Of a stretch of DNA of 49,087 nucleotides, positions 29,967-40,201 are shown piece by piece. Position numbers and translations under genes: made by a program. The notes beneath the pieces were generated by a model. The model worked only from the letters and a program-made list of their open reading frames with translations, ran no database searches and was not told where the DNA came from. The stretch is from positions 1,333,439-1,382,525 of the forward strand of contig MNCI01033354.1 of the NCBI GenBank assembly GCA_015680685.1. Direction: 5' to 3'. Every line of letters starts with the position of its first letter. The first letter of the stretch is position 1. This DNA comes from Gnetum montanum (lineage: Eukaryota; Streptophyta; Gnetopsida; Gnetales; Gnetaceae).

Positions 29967-32330
29967 ATGGATCATCTAACATCCAATTTGACTTCTTCTC
30001 ATAGGCAAGAGGCATCCAACCCACTGTGCCACAAGAATGTCGGGTGGTATACACACATCCCGATGAATATGTCCCTAATTTCACATTCATCCTACATCAG
30101 GATGAACATCTACGATGGCAGAACATGGAGGGCAACATTGTACTACAGCCCAACCGATCGGCTCCGGCAATGCTATTTCACAATCTTGGAAGACTAGGCA
30201 TGTAGGATCGTGAAGTGGAGTATGTCATGGAGGACCATGACTACCGGGACTATCGTCCCACTAAGGCTCAATGCACACGAGACCAGCAATAGGCGAAAAG
30301 ATATGAACACCTGATGGGGAAACAATTCAGTAACCCCTTATTCTCGCAAGGGCTGTAGGACGATGGGGATCCCATCTTTCATGACATCCATTCAAGTGAA
30401 CTTCCCCTAGGGTAGCAGATCCTTCAGTCCATCATTCAGAAAAAGCCTCTAAGTGACCAAGATCCTCAAGGGGATGGAGGGTCACGTAGCAAGGATGGGT
30501 AGGATGATTGAGGCCGTCATCAGGGTAGAGAGGGAGATCGACATTGGAGCGGTTGCGATACCTCTCCTTCTTCTCCATCCTCTCGCTCTCCTATACCTTC
30601 ATCTAGCTCAGGCTTTGATCATAACTAAGATAGAAAAGAGTGAAAGGATGGTGGTGAAAAGGTGCAGAAGGAACAACGTGAGGAAATGTGCGACCAATCA
30701 CTCGAGCCTCACCGTCATGAAAGGAGGGGCCACCAGAATCATCACAGACATCATGGTCCTCAGTAGGACTTTGACTCATATGAGCCTTTGTTGGCTACTC
30801 GGAGCATGCTCCAGATTGTCGAGGTAGTTTAGATCCCTAGTAGGCACGTGAAGGATAGCCAAATCAAGCATGTTGATATGAACACCAACCCCAGATTTGA
30901 AGGGGGATACAACTGTGATCCGCAAACTCACCTGCAGGCGTTCCATGACACTTGCACCCTGTAGAACATTGACAATGATTGGCAGAAGCTGAAGCTATTC
31001 CCTCGCACACTCATCAAGGAAGCAGAGAATTGGTACCGGTCCTTGGAACTGGAATCAATCAGAAGATGGAGTACGATGCTTGAGATTTTCAATGACAAGT
31101 ATCAAACGTACTCCAAAGTGGCGAACTTGAGACCTCAGATCCAAGGGTGGAAGCAAGGTAATCATGAACCCTTGGATGCAGCCATGAGTAGATACTATTC
31201 ACTACTACATCAGTGCCTTGGTCATTGCTACTCTCAATAGGCACAACTTCGCCACATCATTGATGGGCTCCATTTTGAAACATGAAAGACCCTTTGTGTA
31301 CGCCCAGGGATGATTGTTGAAGCTAAGGGCTCTTCAATTGCAGTTCCTCATTGAAGAGGTGGCCAAGGAGGAAGGGAAACTTAGAAAGAAGGAGAGTGCA
31401 GATGAGTTCAACCAGGATCCTTCCCTTAGAAAAAGAAAAGTCTGATTTTGCGAAGATGAGGAAGAATCACCACTGGAAGCAGTGGTGAATCGAAAAACCT
31501 TGCCATTGCAAAAGTTTGCATCTAAAATTTTGGCAAAGGTTGATAAGATGTGGGACTCTTTGGATGAAAAATTCCAAAGTATGTTAAAAATTGCAGAAGA
31601 ATCCAAAGAACAAGGTAATGATCACGATCGGTGTAGGAAGAAGGAAGCTGAATGTGCCCAATATAGGGGTAAGGGAAAAGTTGCTGTAGCAAAGCAGGTT
31701 GTAGACTCTGACATCGAGGAGGATGATGAATGTGGCATATTCCAATATGAACATCCTAAGGGATGTTGCACTGTGGTGTCAAATCTTCGAGAGTCTAGGG
31801 TGTATGCATTGAATCCTTGCTTGGTGAAGAGGCAAACACCCTAAAGGTTGCCTTACCCACAAGGAAACCCAAGGCAGTTCCACCAACAGCAAGGATACTA
31901 TCCAAGTGGAGCACCACCGCAACCATACAAATACTTCCAGTAATGGTAGCACCCACAAGCATGGGGGATGCCACCTCCAAGGTAGTAGTATCCTTACAAA
32001 TAGCTAGATCCCTATGGGTACTACGTTCAGCAACTAGTCTCTCCACGGGGCTCTTCCAGTCATGTAGCCTTTCAAAGTTATTACCACCCCCCGAAATATT
32101 TCCAACCTCAATCTCCATCACCTAGGGGAAAAACCCACATCTCTTCTATCCTCCATCACCTTCTCCTACCACTCCTCCACAACATCCCACTCAGCTACCA
32201 CTTGCTCCACCTATGCAGGGAGAGATACCACCATAGCCGTAGCAATGAAACACTACGAGGGTTATTAACCTACAACCGGCACCTCAGCCGAGCGAACCGG
32301 TACCCAAACCATGAAAATATCCTTTTTTTG
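29967..32330 (+). pseudogene. gag relic of element 3
   Basis: It starts at the ATG at 29967. After an early shift the text reads RVVYTHPDEYVPNFTFILHQ and DEHLRWQNMEGNIVLQPN. The middle has SPSSPSSRSPIPSSSSGFDH, then YEPLLATRSMLQIVEVV, NPRFEGGYNCDPQTHLQAFH and LFPRTLIKEAENWYRSLELE. Open text from 31043 gives SIRRWSTMLEIFNDKYQTYS and RYYSLLHQCLGH, the gag core. From 31482 a Lys/Glu-rich, coiled-coil-like segment leads to ECGIFQYEHPKGCC near 31729, the zinc-knuckle-like motif with one Cys replaced by Phe. A Pro/Gln-rich tail follows. Most stops are TAG or TAA at Gln sites. Confidence 0.8.
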
Positions 32331-32439
32331 GCCCAATAATCTAAACATACCCTCACATACACCTGTGGCTAGTGCTTTTGGACCTCCAAGCACTAACACT
32401 ATTCCATTGCTCAAGCAACCTTCAAGCCAACTACTCTCC

Positions 32440-32970
32440 AACGTCTAGATGGTCATGCTCATACATGTCGTGACCGACTAGATCAAGGCAAGTCATCTTC
32501 CCTAGAAATTGACTGATCTGGGAAGCCCTCTCATCTATCTTCAGGTGATAGGGAATGAGCCATGCAAAGCTCTTCTGGACTCAGGATTAGGAGTTAATTT
32601 GATCTCTCATGACATGTACAAGAATTGGAACTTGCCCCTCCTAAAGAAGAGCAACATTCAGCTCAAGTTAGTAGACCAGTCCATCACCATTCCCTTGTGA
32701 CTGGTGGAGGACATTGTGACCACCGTTTGTGGGTGGTCCTATCTTGCTGATTTCCTGGTCATCCATGTGGATAACTACAAGAGGAACTTCCCAATCATCA
32801 TGGGAAGAGCCTGGCTAAGCACTGTGGATGCACAACTAGGGCTCTGAGATCTTTCCCTTGAAATTTCAAAGGAAAATCATTTCAGGAAGATTGAGAAGAA
32901 GTGCGTTCCATGCATCATGTACAGTGACTCAGGGTGCAATTGTGGATAGCAGTTATGGTCTGCTAAGCGG
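32440..32970 (+). pseudogene. aspartic protease relic of element 3
   Basis: The open stretch 32509-32700 reads LGSPLIYLQVIGNEPCKALL then DSGLGVNLISHDMYKNWNLP, with the active-site D-S-G intact. It continues past a TGA (Gly or Arg codon in the relative) with VEDIVTTVCGWSYLADFLVI and FPIIMGRAWLSTVDAQLGL, the protease flap and C-terminal LGR-like block. It processes gag-pol in intact relatives. Close match to the protease of element 2, where the Gly is lost. Confidence 0.75.
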
Positions 32971-33195
32971 ATATCCATTCAAGCATGCAGTCGGTGTACC
33001 GAGGCATCACTTGTTCAACAATGCCTGTATGCAGCAGCCACCAACCAAGAGGGTACCCAATGGCTGACAGCTAATCCTACTAGTAGCGCATTGTGCATGA
33101 AACCATCTGAGGGGCTTGTACAAGCCTACATTGAAAGTATGGACAAAATGGAAGAGGTTCATCAATAGGTCTCCATTGTTGATGACCATGATGAG

Positions 33196-34350
33196 TTGGG
33201 GAAGCTACAAATCCCTGAAAGCTTCAAACAAGAGCCCCTGGAGCTCAAGTCTTTACCGGCTCACTTGGAATATGCATTTTTGCGAAATGGAAAGCCGGTA
33301 ATTATCAATGCCACCCTTGCTCCTAAACAAAAGAAGAAATTGCTGAAGGTGCTGAACAAATGGGAAGCTGTGTTTACATGGTCATATACTGAGTTAACAG
33401 GAGTTGAGCCTAGGGTCTACCAACATCAGATCTATATTGACTCCTCCATGAAGCCATGACGATAGCCACATAGATGATTAAACCCCAAATTGAAGCAAGT
33501 CGTCAAAGATGAAATCAAACAATTGCTAAAGGTGGGGTTCATCTATTCTATTGTCAATAGCGGATGGGTTAGCCCACTCGTTATTGTGCCAAAGAAAGGT
33601 GGCAAATGGAGGGTCTGTATCGATTTTCGATTACTCAATATGGCTACCTTCAAGGATCACTTTCCACTCCCATTTGTGGACCATGTGTTGGACACCATCG
33701 CAGGGCACCGCTATTACAGCTTTTTGGATGGTTATAGTGTTTATAACCAAATCCAAAGAGCACAAAAGGACCAGGCCAAAATAACTTTCACAAGTCCATG
33801 GGGGACTTTTGCATATAAGAAGATGCCTTTTGGCCTATGCAATGCACCTGCCATGTTCCAACGCATTGTCCTCAACATCATCCAACAATAGACTGGCAAT
33901 GGGGTAGAAGTCTTCATGGATGACTTCTCTACCTATGGGGCCACGTTCGAGCAAGCCTTGGACCATCTTGCGCAGGTTCTCAAATGGTGTATAGACACCA
34001 ATCTACGGCTCAATTAGCAGAAGAGCCATTTGATGGTCCAAGAAGGCATTGTATTGGGGCATCACATCTTACAAACAGGGATTAGCATGGATCCTAAAAA
34101 GATCAGGGTCATCCAAGGAATCACCCATCAACCAAGCACGAGAAAAGATGTTCGATGATTCCTTGGCCACATTGGTTACTACCGGCGCTTAATTGAAAAC
34201 TTCTCGAAGATTGCGAAGCCATTGGTAGAACTTACAAAGAAAGATGCTCCGTTCATCTCGACCAAGGAGTGCGAATCAGCATTCCAAGCACTGAAATAGA
34301 AACTTGTAGAAACTCTAGTTCTACGGGCACCTAATTGATCCAGGCCTTTC
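33196..34350 (+). pseudogene. reverse transcriptase relic of element 3 (FMDD)
   Basis: A linker (LGKLQIPESFKQEPLELKSL-like, 33196 on) leads to LNPKLKQVVKDEIKQLLKVG, WVSPLVIVPKKGGKWRVCID, FRLLNMATFKDHFPLPFVDH, YYSFLDGYSVYNQI, AFAYKKMPFGLCNAPAMFQR-like text and the catalytic FMDD at 33913-33924. The thumb ends in ITHQPSTRKDVR and FLGHIGYYRRLIENFSKIAK. Residues around the active site agree with the Athila group. Stops include TAG at 33890 (QQ*TGN), also present in element 2, and TAG near 34017. Reading is otherwise open for 400 bases at a time. Confidence 0.9.
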
Positions 34351-34792
34351 CACATCATGACAGATGCATCCAACTATGCCTTGGAAGCTGTACTTACATA
34401 GTGTGATGATTAGAAATGTCCATATTATATCCACTGTGCAAGCCATAGCATTGTGGGTGCTTAGTAACTACACCACCACTGAGAAGGAGTTGATGGTGGT
34501 GGTGTTCGCCTTGGAAAAATTCTGGCACTATGTGCTCAGATACAAGGTGTTCATGCATAGTAACCATAGTGCTATTCGGTTCCTGATGAACAAACCAATG
34601 GTGAGCCCCCACATCATCTGGTGGTTGGTGATTCTTCAGGAGTTTGATCTCACCATGGTAGACCGAAAGGGAACCAAGAATGTGGTGGCTGATCACTTGT
34701 CTCGGTTACAATGGGATGACACAGAAGAGGAGAAGCCCCTCTCCAACCAATTTCCAGATGAACTCCTCTTCGTAGGTGCAGTCAATCCGTAA
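34340..34792 (+). pseudogene. RNase H relic of element 3
   Basis: IMTDASNYALEAVLT near 34356 holds the first catalytic Asp; TTTEKELMVVVFALEKFWHY the Glu; KVFMHSNHSAIRFLMNKP shows the third Asp replaced by Asn (HTDH in element 2); and GTKNVVADHLSRLQWD keeps the last Asp. A TAG ends the first block and the rest is open from 34364 to 34792. It would remove RNA from the hybrid during reverse transcription. Confidence 0.85.
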
Positions 34793-34859
34793 GTGCCCAA
34801 GGAATCCCCTTGGTTCAACCGCATCCTCACCTACCTCATAACCTAGGAGCTACCAAAGG

Positions 34860-35680
34860 AGTGGAACCATCGGCAGAAACAACAGTTTCTCCATAAGGCC
34901 AAGTGTTTCATGGAAATCAACGACCATCTTTATAAGGTATGTGCAGATGGCCTGGTTCGATGGTGTGTCCCTGATGACTATACACTGCACGTCCTCCAAG
35001 ATGCTCACAAGGGTCGTTGTGGGGGCCATTATGCTGGATGTTACAGAACCATTAAGATCCTACTTGCAGGGTATTACAGGCCCACAATTTTTAGGGATGC
35101 ACAATGGTTCATCCACTCCTGCGAATGATGCCAAAAAGATGGTGGGATGACAACATGGTTGGAGGGACCTCAATAGTGGATCCAGCCACTGGAACCCTTT
35201 GACATCTGGGGCATCAACTTCATGGGGCCCATCACTCCCCTATCAAATGGAAAGACCTACATTATTGTAGCTATGGACTACTGTACAAAGTGGGTAGAAG
35301 TGGCAGCCGTCATTGACTGTTCTTCCAACACCGTTGTACGATTTGTCCAACAACAAATCGTCAATAGGTTTGGAGTGGCCCTATCTTCAAATGAGGTCCA
35401 CAAGGCCTATAACAAAAAATGACATGATCTTAGGATTTGGAAGGTCACATTTAGATGTGGAGATAAGGTGTTGTATTGGAACCCCTCACATGTATCTTAA
35501 CCGACGAAGTTTGAAACACTGTGGGAGGGACCTTACATTATCTTCGAAACCTTCCCATCTAGGGCCTTACTTGTCCACAAACCTGAGGACCCCACCAGAA
35601 TGCAGTTGGTCAACCGCCAATAACTTAAACCTTTCTGTGAACCCCACTCAACTAGTGCAACCACCTCGTCATCATTAGGA
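34860..35680 (+). pseudogene. integrase relic of element 3 with internal core deletion
   Basis: The zinc-binding part is present (LQDAHKGRCGGHYAGCYRTI, SCE*CQKDGG; one stop between the cysteines). The catalytic core starts at [20 protein letters not shown], where the first catalytic Asp is Asn, and continues to [13 protein letters not shown]. It then jumps straight to [13 protein letters not shown], which in element 2 lies about 135 codons further on. The deletion near 35375-35388 is in frame and removes the second Asp and the Glu. C-terminal text KVLYWNPSHVS and FETLWEGPYIIFETFP follows in another frame. The protein cannot integrate DNA. Confidence 0.85.
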
Positions 35681-36515
35681 CAACCTCGCTCCATTTTTCA
35701 CGTCTCCTCCTTTCCACCCAGTTGTGGGGGAGACCGTCATCCCTGCTAACCCATTCCACTATACCCCTCACCATTTTGTAATTTTTTGTTATGGAACTTT
35801 CTTCGTCCCCTCTAACTTGGTCCCATTTCACTTCCTTCTTCTCACGTTTGCTAGACTGGTGGTTCTCTGTGGGTGCATATCTGCCTACTTGGGGGATGGC
35901 TGGGGCTTCATTTGTTGCTGCGATGTCACTGTATGCAAATGGTTTTGGGTTTGAACTCAGGAAAGGTTCTACCAGGTCACTTAACCACAACTGCACACAG
36001 GGCTTCATGTGACCGACAATTGGAATTCCCATTCTCTCATCTCTCTCTGCACCCGTTTCTCTCTGTACTCACCTCACTGCCCATTTTATGTTTTGTGAGT
36101 TTGTCGTGATTTCCATGGGCTTCTCATGCCATGGAGGGATCTCTTAGGTAGGAGTCTTAACTGGCAAACACCACTTCTTAGCCTCGGGGCCCACGGACCT
36201 CGGTGTTGAAGATATGCAAGGGCTACTATAGTTATTGCCTGCTATGGTGAGGACCCACCTGCATATTCTTGGTCCCACTTGTTAAGTCACCCATCCTTTA
36301 GATTTCATGGTTGATTATTTTCAGGGTCCCATCACACGATTTCTTTCCCATGGAGTTCTTTTGCATCACCTTCTCCTATTTTTGACTCTTTTTCGAGCCC
36401 TAATTACCTTCCTCTTGTCCTCAGCCATGACCGGGCCTCTCACGAGCTTCAACCATCCCAATTTGGTGTTTCAAATTCATCATTTTGGGCTTTTTCTGGG
36501 TTGGTCAAAACTAGT
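35681..36515 (+). other. post-pol spacer of element 3
   Basis: Non-coding spacer aligned with 46825-48150 of element 2 (shared text such as GAGGTCACTGAATGTGGATT in element 2 against GATGTCACTGTATGCAAATG here). Just after pol it has AGTTGTGGGGGAGA at 35720-35733, the first of three related purine tracts. Frames of 60-130 codons in several registers are T- or C-rich artefacts. Confidence 0.6.
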
Positions 36516-36519
36516 CAAT

Positions 36520-36640
36520 GGGTGCAGACCCTTGCGTATAAGGGGCCCTGTATATGTAGCCCCTTGCGTGTACATGGTCATGTATACGCCGCCCCATCGA
36601 CGCAGTGCCCAACCCCTATATATAGGGCCATTGCACTTCA
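36520..36640 (+). promoter_or_regulatory. internal U3-like promoter upstream of the extra ORF of element 3
   Basis: GCGTATAAGGGGCCCTGTAT, GCGTGTACATGGTCATGTAT and CGCCGCCCCATCGACGCAG repeat the GC-rich GTATAC/GGGGCC/CATCGACG vocabulary of the U3 of this element's own LTRs. They are followed by a TATA box CCCTATATATAGGG near 36614. The LTR U3 has the same order: repeats, then TATA. It lies ~450 bases before the ATG of the extra ORF at 37073 and could drive a subgenomic mRNA for it. Promoter function is inference. Confidence 0.5.
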
Positions 36641-36772
36641 CATTTTCATCATTTGGAATCCAAATTGGGGCAAGATTTTGCCATTTTTTCTACCCAACTC
36701 TTCCCTATGCACCTATGTTCTATCACGCGTCCACATCAATTGATCCTTGTCCTTTTAAGCAACCGGAGGTAT

Positions 36773-36862
36773 GCTCTGAGTCGTGGGGGGGGGGGGGGGG
36801 GGGGGGGGGGGAGGGGGTGAAGCCCATGTGTAGTTAATTAATTAATTAATTAATTAGTTAAG
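36773..36862 (+). repeat. internal purine tract: AGTCG + 27 G, then ATTA microsatellite
   Basis: CTCTGAGTCGT at 36774-36784 is followed by an unbroken run of 27 G (36785-36811), GAGGGGGTGAAG, and a (TTAA)n run near 36833-36862. The head AGTCGTGGGGG equals the terminal purine tract at 40189-40199. The very long G run may be partly a sequencing or polymerase slippage product. Confidence 0.9.
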
Positions 36863-37072
36863 ACTTTGCACCTCTAAGGGAAGAAACTAAAACAATTGTT
36901 TAAACTTCAACTCATCCCTTGTTGTTTTTCATTTTAACCCATGAATTAACACTCCGGGAGACTTAAGGGATTGTCTATGCCAAAAACATAACCTAGTCAA
37001 ACTAAGAAGGTGTATAAGGACCATTTTGAGCTACTTATGCACAAGCTAATAGATGGTTATGTTTGATTGTAG

Positions 37073-39961
37073 ATGGCACCCAAACTGAGGCACCCAAGGG
37101 GTGAAGGACCATCTCAACTAAGGGACAAGTGCCCACGCACGAGAAGGGGACGAGGCATGCAACAGCCAGAGCACATAGAGGGCTCTCATGCAACTGGCCC
37201 CCTTTGTGAAGGACTTGATGTGGAATCTATCCATCAAATTCCTAAAGAGGAGATTCCTGGTGAGCAATCGCAAGGAGATGAGACTCTAGGGATAGCACCG
37301 TAGGTTGAGGTCACCCTAACCTAGGCTTATCTTAATGTTATCAAGACACGTGAAGTACAACGGATGGTCCTCCAATAGCTAAACTTTGGACCATTCCTCG
37401 AGAACGCTCTAGAAGAAGTGAGGCTTCAACTGCAAAGCTCTCCGATGTGGCCAATCATCACAACCAGTGGTGAATTGTACTTAGGAGAGACTTATCTTTT
37501 CTAGACGAATTGGTAGCTGGGGTCTAGAGTAAGAATCAAAGACATTTATGTCTCTTACTCTTCAGAGGAAATAGCGTAGGCTCTAGGGTTGCCTGAGACC
37601 AGAGCAGATGTGGTGGAAATTCCAAAATAAGCTGACTCGGAGGTAAAAAAGGAATGGACCAAATGGTGCGATGGGGTAGAGTGCAAGGAATTAGGCTTTT
37701 TGACCATGGTGGAGAGGGTGTACTTAAAGATTGCGTCTTACCACTTGAACCCAATGGTAAGACCCAGCCAAATCATAGCCTTCTTCGCTCATGTGTGTGC
37801 TGCCTTGAGTGGGAAATTCCCAATGAGTCTTCCACAGCTGTTGTTCTTAGAGATTGAAAAGAGGTTTGCTAAGAGAGAACGTGGAAGAAGAGCTTTCCCC
37901 TTTCACTTCCTTATCAAAAAGTTATGCATATGGGTAGGGATAGCACAGTACTCTAATGATATAATCCAGCATGCCCTGATTGCCTCCTGGTAGGAAATGA
38001 TGAAGGATAAAACTCCTACCACCATACAAACAGAGGAGGAGTAGCAACCACCTCCACCACCTGCACAAACAACAAGGTCAGGTTCACAAACCATTGCAAA
38101 ACACATTTGCGTGATCCGACAAATGCTCTTGAGCTAGCAAGAGCAATCTGGCAAGGCTAGTGGAGGAGAAGATCCTTTGGTCTATCTCCCTACAATGAGC
38201 CACCTGGAGTAAGTGGCTCAATCAATTAGCTTACTTAAAAGAGCAGGGTCGATGTTCTCCGCAGCCTGAATGCAAGTGCCTACACGAATAGACCCTAGTG
38301 TTCGAGAGGTAATAGTATCAACCTAGCAGCTATTTCCCAAAATCTCTGGGAATGTTGCTACCTTCTTGGTACACTTGGAAGATGGTGAAGGGGAAACAGT
38401 CTTGGTGATGCAACACCAAGGATAGGAGATTGTGGTCGAAGTGGTTGTTGATACAATTTCTATAGCTCTCAATGCACCGACGGCACTTGTACCAGATATT
38501 CATGGACTTCAAGATGTACAGAAATCTATTGGAACCTCATGTAGCAAGATCGATGTAGTGCAATAGGAGAAATTGTTGGACCGATTGGTGGGAACTGGGC
38601 AACCACTTCTGGATGTCTTTGACCTTCCGTACAACATCACTACAACCTAGTCGAAGTTGCTCTCGGCAAGGGGTAAGAGCTTCATTTTAGAAGGGCAACT
38701 TGAAACTGCTCAAGGCACCTATCAATGCTTGGCAACAGAAGTGGCCCAACTAAGAATCCAACTTGCTGATCCAGCTCTCTTCAACCATGAAATCACAAGA
38801 GATGAAGCTTTTCAATAGCTTCAGACTAAACTTCAAATAAGTGAGAGTGAGAGTCGGAGATCTTCGATAAGTCCTTGGTAGACATTCAAGCATATACGCT
38901 AAACAAGGACTTGATGGAGGTTCGTCAGGTGAACATCCGGTTGACCATAGAGGTTCATCGCCTGGCATAGGAAATGAACACATGAAAAATTTTATCCACC
39001 AAGAGCAGGAAGAACTAGCTAGGGTGAATGTTGATATAAGAAGGTTGGCCGCTGAGAACCAAAATTTGTCAATGAAGGAGGTTCCGACATTGCGATAGAA
39101 ATCTGCAATTGAAATCACCGCTTGGAAGAATGAGGCCCTGAAATTTGAAAATATCAAAAATCATTATAGGGACCAAGTGGGATTACATAAGGAAGTAAAC
39201 GAAAAGCAGATTCAGGTTACAAAGGCCAAAATAAACCAAGCGCTCCAACAACTTCGAGAAGGAGGTGACGTATGGCAACCTATCTTTGATGGGTTGAATG
39301 CCTACAATCAAGCCAAAATCTGCCTGATGGAGCTATAGATTGAGGAGATGACAGAATATATGAAGCTTGCCAACCTTTACTATGCAAACCTGGCTATGCT
39401 TAAAGCCAGGAGACTGTGGTCAGAGTTGGAAAAGCAAGTGGCCACCTNCAAAGCCAGGAGACTGTGGTCAGAGTTGGAAAAGCAAGTGGCCACCTCGTAT
39501 TCTCTATATGAGGGAGAGTTCTAGGCACATAAAGCAACAACGCAAAAACTGGAAATAGCAAATGTAAAACTTGAGGTTTTTCCTAGCAATTTGAAGGACA
39601 ATGTACAATTGTGGAGAACCTGGGTTGTTGAATGAATGACTACCAGCAACTGCAGGCATCAATTCGAGCATTTGACATTGAACAAAAGTAGTTTGTAGCC
39701 TGGTTTGTCAACTTGAAAGAACTCTTTCCAGTGTTGCCATGCCCTTGGGAGGTTCTAGTTCCAGCACACATTGGTGAAGCTACCTGGATAGTGAATGATC
39801 CCATAAGTAAAGAAGAAAAAATGAGGGCTCTCTTGGAGGCTTTTTGGCTACCTCTAGAAGTTGCAGCTGTTGTGGGATAGCCATCATTTGTGCCACCACC
39901 ATCGCATGGGCCAAAAGCTGGTGAAGGTCCATCAGAACCACTGCCCCTAGGGATGGTGTGA
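37073..39961 (+). pseudogene. extra ORF downstream of pol in element 3 (possible env-like/aORF)
   Basis: From the ATG at 37073 (MAPKLRHPRGEGPSQL) one frame can be followed to about 38878 with stops but no frameshift. Nearly all stops are TAG in place of an expected Gln or Trp; there is one TAA and one TGA. The first ~300 residues form a globular domain (KDIYVSYSSEEIA, ALGLPETRADV, RPSQIIAFFAHVCAALSGKF, FPFHFLIKKLCIWVGIAQ) that resembles the plant transposon-associated domain often found downstream of Athila pol. The C-terminal half, after a shift near 38880, is coiled-coil: LARVNVDIRRLAAENQNLSM, VGLHKEVNEKQIQVTKAKIN. It ends near PPPSHGPKAGEGPSEP. No signal peptide or clear membrane segment is seen, so I do not call it an envelope. 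Element 2 lacks it. Confidence 0.65.
39402..39495 (+). repeat. exact 46-base repeat across a single N
   Basis: 39402-39447 (AAAGCCAGGAGACTGTGG...) is repeated exactly at 39450-39495, with NC between. The repeat lies in the coiled-coil part of the extra ORF and adds 48 bases, keeping the frame. An exact repeat astride an undetermined base in an otherwise decayed element is typical of an assembly seam where two contig ends overlap. Confidence 0.9.
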
Positions 39962-40188
39962 TCTTCTCCAACAATTTTTTGCATCGTTCTACATATCAGA
40001 GACTCCAGGACCAGCAAGGTGTTCAATTTTGTCTTTGAACACCACCAATTTTTGTAACATGTGCTTCTATGTAACTCGGGCACTTGGTCAAATTGATGTT
40101 GTGTCATGTGTGTGCCAAGTCATGTGCATTGTAAATAAAAGCCCATACCTTCCAAATTGTAAAGTAACTTGAGGATGAGTTTTTACTC

Positions 40189-40201
40189 AGTCGTGGGGGT
40201 A
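40189..40201 (+). promoter_or_regulatory. terminal polypurine tract of element 3
   Basis: AGTCGTGGGGGTA directly abuts the 3' LTR start TGATAAAG at 40202. It is preceded by the family context CTTGAGGATGAGTTTTTACTC. It primes plus-strand DNA synthesis in this class of element. Confidence 0.85.

Noticed and set aside
36307-36837. 176-codon frame ending in a Gly run
   Set aside because: The Gly run is the 27-G tract; the rest lies over the U3-like promoter and spacer and matches no domain.
39640-40107. 155-codon minus-strand frame at the end of the extra ORF
   Set aside because: Antisense to the coding direction of element 3 and without motifs.
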